A stretch of DNA of 64,000 bases from Cryptomeria japonica (lineage: Eukaryota > Streptophyta > Pinopsida > Cupressales > Cupressaceae), in contig NW_026728918.1 of NCBI RefSeq assembly GCF_030272615.1, positions 124,001 through 188,000 on the forward strand, given 5' to 3'. The notes under the pieces are model-generated. The model was not told the origin of the DNA. It worked only from the letters and a program-made list of their open reading frames with translations, and did not search any database. Shown here piece by piece: positions 54,886 to 64,000 of the stretch (the first letter of the stretch is position 1; each line of letters begins with the position of its first letter). Made by a program: the position numbers and the translations under genes.

Positions 54886-56611
54886 GTTAGGTGGTTGGGG
54901 TTTAGACCCACTAGACTAGACTTGACTAAACATATTTGGTAAAATATGTTGTCTAGGATGAAAGAACAACAAACACAATAAACACTTAACCTAACTTTTG
55001 GAAAAAATGGAAGATGACAAAGAGGCTCCTCGAAGCCCAAATTTACACTAGTTATAACACAAGAAAAGACACACTAATTACATTGTAACACTCTAGAATC
55101 AGTATCATAGACTATAATAGAATCAAGTCCACATCTTGGTATCTCTACATAACAAGGACATGTAGGGAACTCCTGGACTTGAATCATGACCCAATCACCT
55201 CTCCACAAAAGTTGCAATTAGCTAATAAGTTGAGGATTTATGTTTCGACCAAATGAAGTACCTATGGTGAGTAACTTTAGGGTGTGATGATGTACCCTTG
55301 CACTAAAAACACCACAATCACTTAATTAATAAGGTTTCTAGTTGCAATTCAGGGATGCCTAAGTACATGCTACAATAGTGAGGCACTCAAGTCTCTAATC
55401 GACCTGGCACAGCCCATATGTCCACATCCCAATTGACATCACACGAAACTATTATAAACACTTAATCTTTGGCTCTTTACTTTACCTTATTGATATAGCA
55501 ACCCAAAGAAAAATACCAGAGGTCAACCCTAGGGGGATGAAAACCCTAGGAAGGCCTTCTACTAAATGATAAAAGAGGGGACATTATTGCACATTTCTAC
55601 TACACCCAAGTTCCATGAGGGAAAGGGGAGAGGATATGTGTGTGAAACGGTTATGGTTCACCTGATAGAAATATGCAAGGACACCGAATATGGAGGGAAC
55701 TCATTCTTTAGCATAAGGAATTTGAAGTGTTCTCTATGCTAGGAAATCACAAGAACACTTTATACTAGCTCTCAATCAAACATTAGTACTATTATAGTTT
55801 TTCTCCCTCTATACTATGCAATCAAATGTTAAAACTTTTATATTCTGGTGGAAGTTCATTTTGGTGGATATATGATGGTTGGACATATCAACCATGTTGA
55901 AGATAATTATTCCTCGAAGTATAGGGATCATTAGGTCTCACAGTGAGATACATGACCTAAGCACACCGACATGTTTATAGGGTGAGTTCTATTTATTTTA
56001 GGATGTGATCAAATAGATTATTCATCTTTCAAAGATAGCTCCCTTCTTCTCTTATAATTCAGATTTCCTAATGTTTGATTGTTTCATATATTGAGTGTTT
56101 GATCATATTTTCTCATCGCTATAGAATCTTTTTGACCATTACGAGTGCCTAGGCATTGCATGGACTACAACTCTGAATTTTTGAGTCTGATGCTACCTTT
56201 TCAACTAAGCATTCCATTATTGTTGTCAATGTATTTCATTTCATTATAATTCAATCTATTGTAGTGGTTAAGTTATTAAACTAGCCATTTACATTTTTTA
56301 GAAGAATTGAATGAGATGTTACAAGAAGATCTAATTACTTCTACACCTAAATATAATAGATGCATTAAATGTTTTTGTAAACATTACTTTGATATTACTC
56401 TCCGCTCGAAAGTACAATATAATAAATTTGAGGTGAATAATAAAATTAAATATAATCGTAATATTATAAATAGATGCAATCGTTGATAGACAAAATCAAC
56501 ATTAATTGGACAAGATTTGATGATTTCCAAGAAATACAATACAACCACGAACACATCACATCACCTCATATATCAATCCTTGAAAAAGATAAATACCATG
56601 ACCTGCCAATT
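54886..56611. other. Unrecognised stretch upstream of the peptide gene's 3' end
   Basis: AT-rich sequence without a convincing ORF. The segment 56246-56500 is repeated in direct orientation at 63700-63950. Confidence 0.45.
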
Positions 56612-56614
56612 GCT

Positions 56615-56620
56615 TTTATT
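56615..56620 (-). terminator. Possible polyadenylation signal of the peptide gene
   Basis: Minus-strand AATAAA (plus strand TTTATT) lies 265-270 bp downstream of the stop codon of the peptide gene, a normal 3' UTR length for a plant mRNA. Confidence 0.5.
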
Positions 56621-56884
56621 GATCATTTACTAAATTCAACTCATTTATACTAGTTCGAATCTAACTTACTAAGAAGTTTGCCTTGATAAATCTCAAGCAG
56701 TCAAACGATATTCACCTCAACAGACAAAAGAATGCATAAATTTCTGCAATATTCAACAGTCATGGCTCTGCTATATTTAGCTAGCGACTAATATATACTA
56801 CGTGTTTAGCCCTCTCCACTGATAAGCAGTGAAGATAGAGATCTGCAGTAGTTTTTCATTTTTACTGGAAATATGATATGGTGG

Positions 56885-57106
56885 TCAGGCACAGTTCTTT
56901 GCACAGACGCCTCCACCATCAGCGCAGCGTGCAATTTGCCAAGGGCAGCAAAAGTGGGCAGGAGGACATTCATCGTGGCTAAAACACTCGTTGTCAGTGT
57001 CGCACTGCGCTGAAACCATTCTCAACCCTTCAAATATCACCACCAACATTAATAGTATTAAAAACTTCTTCTCAAACTGCATGACTCCTAATTTCATTGC
57101 ACCCAT
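56885..57106 (-). CDS. Secreted eight-cysteine peptide (candidate defence or signalling peptide)
   Basis: A 73-residue intact frame. Residues 1-34 form a signal peptide: KK at 13-14, then a hydrophobic core FLILLMLVVIF (15-25) and a likely cleavage site near VSAQ. The mature part has eight Cys at 35, 41, 47, 53, 54, 61, 68 and 72, spaced C-x5-C-x5-C-x5-CC-x6-C-x6-C-x3-C. A CC pair with three following Cys is common in small disulfide-knotted plant peptides, but this exact spacing is not the plant defensin, thionin or snakin pattern I know. A TATA-like TTATTTAAG lies about 45 bp upstream of the ATG and AATAAA lies downstream. ATGs at codons 4 and 9 are alternative starts. No intron is needed. 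It is GC-richer than its surroundings. A role in defence or signalling is inference only. Confidence 0.75.
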   Translation of the reverse strand: MGAMKLGVMQFEKKFLILLMLVVIFEGLRMVSAQCDTDNECFSHDECPPAHFCCPWQIARCADGGGVCAKNCA

Positions 57107-57146
57107 TCTTGTTTGGCGAGTGATTGAATAACAGTGTATGCTGTGC

Positions 57147-57155
57147 TTAAATAAG
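57147..57155 (-). promoter_or_regulatory. TATA-like element of the peptide gene
   Basis: Minus-strand TTATTTAAG, about 45 bp upstream of the ATG at 57106. This implies a very short leader of 10-20 nt, or a downstream start at codon 4 or 9. Confidence 0.4.
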
Positions 57156-57356
57156 TGATTTGGACGTTCTGTTCAAGGAAAGGTAGGACAAATATATGAA
57201 ATAATAATCTCCTCCTCGTGCAGTGTTTGGTTTTTTTGGTTGTTTGATTGTTTGGGCCGACTGTTTATGCTGGGAAGAATCCAGGGCTTTTATTTGAGGT
57301 GTTTGGAAGAGGAATCTGAAACGGCAGTAGAAATTTAATGGAATTTGATAATATGT

Positions 57357-57428
57357 AAGATATGTATTATGTTATGTATATGTTATATGCAGTGGGAAAC
57401 GTTTTCTTATTTATAAAACTTTGGGAAA
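57357..57428 (+). repeat. About 70-bp direct repeat flanking a Copia fragment, left copy
   Basis: Shares ATATGTATTATGTTAT, GTGGGAAACGTTTT and TATAAAACTTTGGGAAAC with 58803-58870. It lies immediately left of the Copia LTR-like segment. Confidence 0.7.
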
Positions 57429-57436
57429 CCCCTCAA

Positions 57437-57865
57437 ATGAGACTCACATTATATTTTTATAACGATTTTAACATGTTAGATCTAATTGCAAGGTTTAATT
57501 TGATAAATGCAGCTCACATACGTGGATGCCAGCTTATAATCTAAAGTGCAAATCTAGAAAGCTAAGTTTAAAAATGAAAGAGAAAACAGAGCTGGAAAAA
57601 AGAAGACTGCAATAGAAAAATATAATGATATTGAAAAACTAGAATTCATTAACTTGTAAAATAATTACAGTAAGCTGTCTTTTATAGACAACAAGACTTC
57701 TCCATTCCAATGAATATGAGTAGAAAGAATAAAACAAAAAAACAATAAAATTGTTTTATCTAAAACAAGGTTTTAGGTAGAAGTTGAGAGATCGCAAATG
57801 ATGTTTTATTAAAACATAAAGCTGAAAGCTAAAAAACAGAAAGCGTGATTTGCTAAACTCCAACA
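57437..57865 (-). repeat. LTR-like segment of the minus-strand Copia fragment
   Basis: Minus-strand start TGTTGGAGTTTAGC directly follows the RNase H stop, as expected for a 3' LTR of a Copia element. The distal border near 57437 is approximate. No second LTR is present. Confidence 0.5.
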
Positions 57866-57867
57866 CA

Positions 57868-58800
57868 TCATTCCAATCGCATAGCTTTGATCTTATCTTC
57901 AATCTCCCCCTGAATGATCAATAAAGGTGAGTCCCACTGATTTCTGAAGGCAATAAAACTTGTGGTTGGAAGAGCTTTGGTGAAAATATCAGCAACTTGT
58001 TCAGATGAAGGACACAACTGCAACTCCACTTGTCCATCTTGAACCCAGTCATGAATGTAATGATGTTGATTCTCTATGTGCTTCATTCTGGCATGAAACA
58101 TGGGATTATTTGTCATGAAAATAGTTCTATTGTTATCACAATAGATGGTGGCTGGATGCTCCGGAGCCAAATATAAATCTATCAATATCCGTCTAATCCA
58201 AATTGCTTGACAACTTGCTGATGAAGTTGCCATGTATTTCTGCTTCTGTTGAAGAAAAAGCCACTATTACCTATTTTGTACTATTCCAAGATACAACTCT
58301 AGAGCCAAATGAAAAAAACATAACTTGATGTAGATTTCCTATCATCCACTGAACTAGCCCAATCTGAATCTGTGTAACCAACTAGCTCAAACTATACTAT
58401 GAGAGAATACTCAATGCCAAAATTTTGTGTACCACTCACATACATCATAATTCTTTTAAAAGTCTACCAATGTGACTCATGTGGATCCTACATGAACCGA
58501 GAGATGAGGCTCGGAACATACATAATATCAAGCCTACTGGTTGTGAGGTATATGAGGCCACCAACCAAACTCCTATACCAAGTAGCATCAACCTTGGGAC
58601 TAGCATCTTCCTTGGTTAATTTTTCACCAAGTGCTTTGCATGCCATCATTCGAAACTTCTTCAATAAATCAACTACATACTTAGTTTGGGAAATAAATAT
58701 ACCTTCTCACATTTGTGTACTTCCACACCAAGAAAATAGTGCATGAGTCCTAGATCCGACATTTCAAATTCTTGTTTCATTTTATCGGAGAATAGTGCAT
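57868..58800 (-). pseudogene. Copia reverse transcriptase/RNase H fragment
   Basis: The minus-strand frame 57868-58233 begins MATSSASCQAIWIRRILIDL and contains TIYCDNNRTIFMTNNPMFHA, KHIENQHHYIHDWV and EQVADIFTKALPTTSF, the C-terminal half of Copia RNase H. Upstream, to 58800, other frames give KMKQEFEMSDLGLMHYFLGV, YTDSDWASSVDDRKSTS and VVSWNSTK. It includes the end of RT but not the YVDD box. It belongs to another Copia family than C. The 5' end is cut at about 58800. Confidence 0.85.
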
Positions 58801-58802
58801 AA

Positions 58803-58870
58803 CATATGTATTATGTTATCGGAGAATGGTGGGAAACGTTTTTCTTATGTATAAAACTTTGGGAAACGTT
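58803..58870 (+). repeat. About 70-bp direct repeat flanking a Copia fragment, right copy
   Basis: Counterpart of 57357-57428. It begins just beyond the truncated end of the Copia fragment. The two copies differ by short indels. Confidence 0.7.
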
Positions 58871-59640
58871 TTATAACTATATGTTAACATATACATGTGT
58901 ATAATTATAACTATGTCTATAGCAGGGTGACGGAAACGTATATTTTGACCTGAACATATGGAACCATTGCACTCTCTACTTGTGTGAAAAACTATTATCG
59001 AGTATCCTATTATTCTTATTCTCGTGGAGAGTTAATTGAGTTAACTGATTTGATGAACTGGTCAGGATTTGAACATGTGTTGTAGGATTTTGAAATTGAA
59101 ATTCATTTTGATTTTGATTTAAATTTGAATTTTGATTTTTGAATAATGAAATTCAAATGCACATTCCGCCGAAATTTGATGAAATTCAAATTTGAGGAAT
59201 TGGAATTAGATGAAATTCAAATTTAGGGGGGATTTGGAGGAATTAAAGTTAATTAATTGAATAATTTAAGTGAAATTATTTAATCATTAGAAATGCAATT
59301 AATTAAATAATAAAGTTTATTTAAGTAAGGAATAAATCATAATTAATATTTAATTAATATTTGAAGAAAGGTTTAAATGACTAATTGATTAAGAAATAGA
59401 AATTGGATAATTAGTATTTGTAGAAGGTGTTGATTAAGTCAGTTGAGAAGAAATATGATTATATTAATTAAAGAATTAAAGAATTACTTAATTAATTAGA
59501 TGAATAATTAGTGTGCGATTAGTGAGACATTTTTAGGTCTCTACATTTATTATGAATAATTATTGATTGATAGTTAATTTTTTTCATAAAATGTCAAATG
59601 AAAGACCTTGAAATGGCCATACCGTCATAAAATTTTCTTA
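58871..59640. other. AT-rich sequence; possible solo LTR at 59087-59547
   Basis: Words such as GAAATTCAAATTT are repeated through 59090-59240. The interval from TGTTGTAGGATTTTG (59087) to TTTTTAGGTCTCTACA (59547) has TG and CA ends like an LTR, but no matching target duplication was found. Confidence 0.3.
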
Positions 59641-59646
59641 TGATAA

Positions 59647-60293
59647 CCTTCAAATGTTGATGAATTTGGTAACCTTGCATACCAAGAGTGCCCTCCCTTC
59701 AAGGAAGTAGAAATTGAAGAAAAATAATTTGAACCTTCTCAAGATTTGTATCCAGTTCCTGAAAAATTTCTTAAAGGTTCAAATATTGATGAACCTAATC
59801 TACATCTAGAGGTTTCTCTCCTTGGGGATGAAGAAATCATGGAAGGTGAATTTGGACTTATCAAGGATGTGAATCCAGTCCTTGAAAAAATTGTAGAACT
59901 TTTACATATAGATGAAGTTGATAATTGTGTGCATCTAGAGGGTTTTCCCAGCAAAGAAAAAGAAACTAAGCAAGGAGAAAATATTTTTTTAGAAAACCTT
60001 CAAAAGTTGATGAATTTGGTAACCTTGCATACCAAGAGTGCCCTCCCTTCAAGGAAGTAGAAATTGAAGAAAAATAATTTGAACCTTCTCAAGATTTGTA
60101 TCCAGTTCCTAAAAAATTTAAGAACTTCAAATTCTGATGAACTTGATGATCCTGTACATCTGGATGACCTGGCCTTCAGGGATGAAGAAATTGAGGAACA
60201 AGAATTTGTTCCGCACCCGCATTTTGATGGAGGCTTTCCTTTACAGATAAATATGAATGTTGTTATGGATGAAGTGAATGTTGAGATACTATA
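59647..60293 (+). pseudogene. Acidic tandem-module pseudogene
   Basis: A segment of about 120 bp occurs at 59647-59770 and again at 59998-60120, nearly identical over its first 100 bp, encoding VDEFGNLAYQECPPFKEVE and EIEEK followed by TAA, then YPVPEKF or YPVPKKF. Between the copies, related acidic text continues (LLGDEEIMEGEFG, LHIDEVDNCVHLEGF). A further related piece follows (ELDDPVHLDDLAF, DEEIEEQEF). No signal peptide, no known domain. The same TAA in both tandem copies implies that it existed before the duplication. A homologous module is on the minus strand at 26625-26858. Confidence 0.4.
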
Positions 60294-60355
60294 ATTCGAA
60301 TGGATTTTGTTTAGATGGCCCATCGGTAGTAAATATGAATAGCTTCTAAATTACA

Positions 60356-62755
60356 TGGATATCCACTAACATGGTGATATATTAACTATGCAATCACAAC
60401 AAATTACAATATTTAAAAAAGCATGGACAGGATAAGGAGCGGAAGTGGATGCGCTACTAGTGTTTCAAAAAGCCATGGCGTAGAAGGGGGAGTCTTAGAA
60501 GATGGGGATGGTAAAGATGATGACAAATTTAAATGTTGGGAGGACAATTATGCTCGGAAACTACTAGAGACGCTGCGTGCGTGCTGTCACACCTCCTTTT
60601 TGGCTACTTGGAGTGATCTCAAGTAGGTCGGGGTCGGGTCTGATGCTTCGTGTGGGGTTGTTAAGGGCACTTAACTTTTGCCCCATGGTTTGTTCGTGCT
60701 CGGTCGTTGCCCGTTTGGAGGATCGGTTTGCTCTTTGGAAGAAGGGCTTGTTGTTTTAGTTGTCTTTAACTCTGCTTTTCCCATTGATCTTCTGATGATC
60801 GATGCTAGATCTGTTGAGTTGAGGGTGTTCTTTATGGAAGTCTTTTCGGGTGAGGTTGGGGCTCTACATGGCGATGGGGATTTTTGTCCTATCCTCTCGA
60901 CCTCTCTTTTCGTCAATGCTTCCTCTTGTGGACATTGGTCCTGTGGCTCCTTGGCTCTAGTTGTGGTGGATGCAATGATTGTTTTCCTTTCTCTATCCGT
61001 AGAATGTTCTTTCTCAGTCGAGCCTTGGAATGAGGGGGTTATTTGGGATCCAGGTGGAGTTTCAGGAGAATGGTTTTTTTGTGTTTACCTGGTTTCCCTT
61101 TTCCCCATAGGTTGTATTCTGCCCCATGGGAAATTTCTGTTGTGGGTGGGTGTGGGAGATCCCTTTTCTTTTTTGGTGTGGCTATTTAGAATTGTCTCTT
61201 GCCGATTGTGAAGGAGTTTTTGGATCTAGTATTTTCAAGAGATTGTCTGGTGTTTTACAGGCTGTTTTTTTTTTCATTTATCTCAGTTTGTCCTCTTGAG
61301 GTAGATCATTCTTCTATAGAGGGGAAGAGTTGTGGGATAAGTTTTGTGGGATGGCTCCTCTTGGGCGTTTTGGAACTGTTGTTTTTTGAGGCTGGTTGTG
61401 CTCTTTCTTTTGTTTCTTTGCTATTGGGGTTTTTACCCTCATCTCCTATAAAGGTAGATATTTTTGTGTAGCTTGCTGGAATAGTCTTTCTGGTATAGGC
61501 CTCTCCTTTTGTTCAAGGTTTTGGGATCCTATTAAAAACCCTTCTATCCAGCTAAGAATTATGAGGTTACTTGTTGGTTGCTGGACTTTGTTTTGAGGTT
61601 AGAAGCTTGGCTCTTTCCTTTTAGCCCCTATTGATGTGGGTCCTTGTCCTATAGAGGTGGAGAGGTGTTGTGTTGAAAGTTGGGCTCTAATCAGATGTTG
61701 GGTGGTTACAAGTTTCTTCTTGCTAGTTATGGGATCCATTTTAAAACCCATCTTGAAGATTTGGGATGCCTTTCAATATCCCCCTTTTGACTTAGTTTGT
61801 GGGAGCCTGGTAAAACCCATAGTTTGGTTGTTTGTTTCTTATGCTTGTAGTATTTTTCTCTTTTCCATTTGTGCTGGTTCTAGGAGTTTTGTTCTTCCCA
61901 TAGGCAAGCTGGATACTAGCAATTTTAAAGGGCCCAGTCTGGCCAGTTGTGGTTTGGTTAAGGGTTAGTTGTGATGTTGGTAGGGTGAATACTTTGTTAC
62001 AGGTTAAGGGAGCCTGGGAAAACCCTTGTGTGTTACTTGTGAGAGGTAGTTTAAAACTCATGATGAAGGATAGGGGAGCCCTTCAAGACCCCATTTATCA
62101 AGACTGTGAGAATATATTGAATTATTGTAATCTGGTGTTGTTGAAGGTGATGGGTATCTAGTGTTGTTGAAGGTGATGGGTACCTGGATACACCAATGGA
62201 CACATTTTTAGGTTTAGGGAGCCTTGTAAAACTCTTGTGTATGTGTTAGGGATGATTTTATGTCCAGTTTTTGGTGTGGCTATTGGTATGTTGATGCCCT
62301 TTTCTTTTAGTAGTGTTGTACTATGGGTTCCAAATCCTGGTAAAATTTGAGGGTTTCGGGTCCCTTCAAAACCTGTGGGGTTTCAGGTCCCCTCAAAACA
62401 TGTTTACCCTTAATCAAAAACATTTATCAAGAAAGCATCATCAATCCAAATAGATCATATCACCAATAGGATATTTTCATTGATGTAAAGTACTATGGAA
62501 GCCTCAAAATTATTAATGTGTAATGATGATGTTAGAAAATTATAGGACCATCAAATATTGGGTAGACCTAGAGGATTGTGCAAGCTATAGATTAATAATA
62601 AGTTTCTAGCTTATGATCTAAATTCCATTATGGCATTCATGTACCAAGGCTATATTGCTAGTTATGTCCACCCCTTACATGATGTCCATATATATACATA
62701 GACACACTAATAGATGTTGTTATTTATGGATAGATTGTCTCTATACTCCTAACCA
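60356..62755 (-). repeat. Right arm of the 2.4-kb inverted pair
   Basis: 2400 bp, reverse complement of 51883-54275. On the minus strand it starts TGGTTAGGAG (62755) and ends TGGATATCCA (60356). Flanking bases (TTACA on the left, TCTTT on the right) do not form a target duplication, and no polypurine tract precedes it. Hence it is a solo LTR with eroded flanks or part of a rearranged copy. A 24-bp tandem duplication lies at about 62132-62180. Confidence 0.75.
60678..61211 (+). CDS. Unrecognised 177-codon ORF in the right arm
   Basis: Homolog of 53613-54137. Landmarks: LLMIDARSVELRVFFMEVFS, LALVVVDAMIVFLSLSVEC, EGVIWDPGGV. It extends further at the C-terminus than the left copy, which has a stop after the same motif. 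Valine/leucine/serine-rich; no known domain. Probably part of an ancient retroelement ORF or a chance open frame. Confidence 0.25.
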   Translation: MPHGLFVLGRCPFGGSVCSLEEGLVVLVVFNSAFPIDLLMIDARSVELRVFFMEVFSGEVGALHGDGDFCPILSTSLFVNASSCGHWSCGSLALVVVDAMIVFLSLSVECSFSVEPWNEGVIWDPGGVSGEWFFCVYLVSLFPIGCILPHGKFLLWVGVGDPFSFLVWLFRIVSCRL

Positions 62756-63379
62756 TCTTTAGAATCATGATGTCATTAAATATTTGGATTATTATATCTT
62801 AGAGTATGATGCATGAATAAAGGCCCCACATGTTTAAATGGTTAATTTTAACTTTGTTAGGATACAATTACAATGATTACTTATCTCACTTAGATGGAAT
62901 TAGATGTGAATGGTCAATTGAACAATCATTCTACTTATTTTGGATTCATTTTCTTTTCAATAAAAGAGATAGTATCTTAAAGCACTTAAAGGTCCTAATA
63001 ACGATGCATAATATAAAAATAATAATTTTATTGCTTAGAGAGATGATCTTGGTATATAAGTTGAGTACTACATTTTCTAGATTGAAGATATTAATATGAA
63101 ATTCTATCCCAAACTAAAATTAAATGAAGAACTTGATTATAAAGAATAATAACACTTAGAGCCTTTACAAACCCATTAAAAACTTATTCGTAAGGGCTAA
63201 AGCTTAAATTATATCCAAAGTTAGATATATTGCTCCTAAAATAATGCCCAAAACTAACTATATCTTTTAATCAACTCTTGGTTGTAAAAGAACATTATCC
63301 AAGCTTCTAGTCTTCTGCATCTATCAAAGTCCTTCCATCCTTATTAATGACCCTTTCAATGATTTAATGATGTAGAGTT
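62756..63379. other. AT-rich stretch without a recognisable gene
   Basis: An 89-codon frame at 62830-63099 has no recognisable motif. The part 63250-63370 is weakly similar to 880-1000. Confidence 0.4.
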
Positions 63380-63680
63380 TTTTATTAAGATAAAATGGGT
63401 TTTACAGGGACCCGAAACCCAAATCCAAAATAAAATAACTAAACAATAGCGAAATAGTCTAAAGCGAGTGGCCCAACAAAGTCAAAAACAAGGGAAACAC
63501 CCCATAGAGCTCACCTAAGAAATAACAGTAAAACCTAGACAATCCTACCAAAAACTAACCAAGAGCTTCCATAAGCTCAAAATTTTTCTCAATGATGTTT
63601 TTTTGTTAATTTCTTCAAGCTCCTCCAAGATGTTCCATGTGTCCCTGTGGATTCTTATCCAGGTTCTTCTTTTTAGATTT
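63380..63680 (-). mobile_element. LINE-like 3' end fragment
   Basis: On the minus strand it closes with GGGTCCCTGTAAAACCCA followed by an A-rich TTAATAAAAAAC end, the same tail family as 9729-9960. The upstream part shares short words with that fragment, such as TGACTTTGT. No ORF is attached. Confidence 0.4.
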
Positions 63681-63699
63681 AATGATGTACAGTTAATAT

Positions 63700-63950
63700 T
63701 TTATTTTGTTATAAATTCTTTATATGATTACATTTTCAAAATAGTCATTTATATTTTGTATTAAAATTGAATGAGATGTGACAAAAGGATTTAGTTACTT
63801 CCACCCAAAAACGTAACAGATCGATGAAATGTGTTTGTAACATTGCCTTAATATTACTACTTGCTCAAAAGCATTTGAGGTGAATAATAAAATTAATTAT
63901 AATCTTAAAATGATAAGTAGACGCAATTGTTGATAGACAAAATCACAATA
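63700..63950 (+). repeat. Copy of the sequence downstream of the peptide gene
   Basis: Direct-orientation match to 56246-56500, about 80% by eye. Shared words are TTGAATGAGATGT, TTGAGGTGAATAATAAAATTAA and GTTGATAGACAAAATCA. Similarity ends near 63950. Confidence 0.65.
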
Positions 63951-64000
63951 ACGATTCTTCTTGATTCTTCATTTGTGTAGTTCACTCACACATTAATTTG

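Noticed and set aside
51883-62755. Giant DNA transposon with 2.4-kb terminal inverted repeats
   Set aside because: The left arm starts exactly after a Copia polypurine tract and has LTR-type TG/CA ends; no target duplication flanks the pair and no transposase lies inside.

Overview
This is nuclear DNA of a seed plant, most likely a conifer or other gymnosperm. The evidence is its AT-rich composition, almost no host genes, nested and heavily decayed LTR retrotransposons, LINE remnants, and a PPR relic. The species call is an inference from style, not from a diagnostic gene. Nearly all coding sequence is transposon-derived and broken by stops. One short host-like gene looks intact: a secreted eight-cysteine peptide at 56885-57106 on the minus strand.

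Layout. 1-14267: old repeats. These comprise an inverted pair (1-673 and 10370-11041), a duplicated retroelement ORF fragment (about 2386-3400 and 5552-6545), LINE RNase H relics, a PPR pseudogene (6735-7110), a diverged tandem repeat (7785-9170), and a solo-LTR-like unit flanked by 123-bp direct repeats (12699-13537). 14273-25600: a complete Ty3 element on the plus strand, here called F. It has 2.07-kb LTRs, a GAGCT target duplication and a tRNA-Arg-type primer site. Its single gag-pol frame is broken by four stops, and its archaeal-type RNase H lies between protease and reverse transcriptase.

27520-51882: a Copia element (C, plus strand) split in its reverse transcriptase by a 16.2-kb Tat-type Ty3 element (E, minus strand, 27823-44065, target duplication CTTAG). 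E carries gag, a G-patch, RT, two RNase H domains and integrase. On the opposite strand, downstream of integrase, it carries a long plant-mobile-domain (PMD) gene with its own TATA box. A tandem duplication of 5.5-6.0 kb (39712-45237 and 45238-51272) then copied part of E, its LTR and part of C. This explains the third LTR at 48532-49631.

51883-64000: two 2.4-kb LTR-like arms in inverted orientation (51883-54275 and 60356-62755). Between them lie the cysteine-rich peptide gene, a Copia fragment on the minus strand, a possible tRNA-like SINE and an acidic repeat-module pseudogene. The right edge repeats sequence found downstream of the peptide gene.

How the parts relate. Within F and E the domains would form one retrotransposition machinery: Gag particle, RT with RNase H for cDNA synthesis, and integrase for insertion. 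Most stops in F and in the PMD gene are of the CAG/CAA/CGA to TAG/TAA/TGA type, as expected for decay of methylated, silenced copies. All similarity statements are by eye; no alignment or database search was run.
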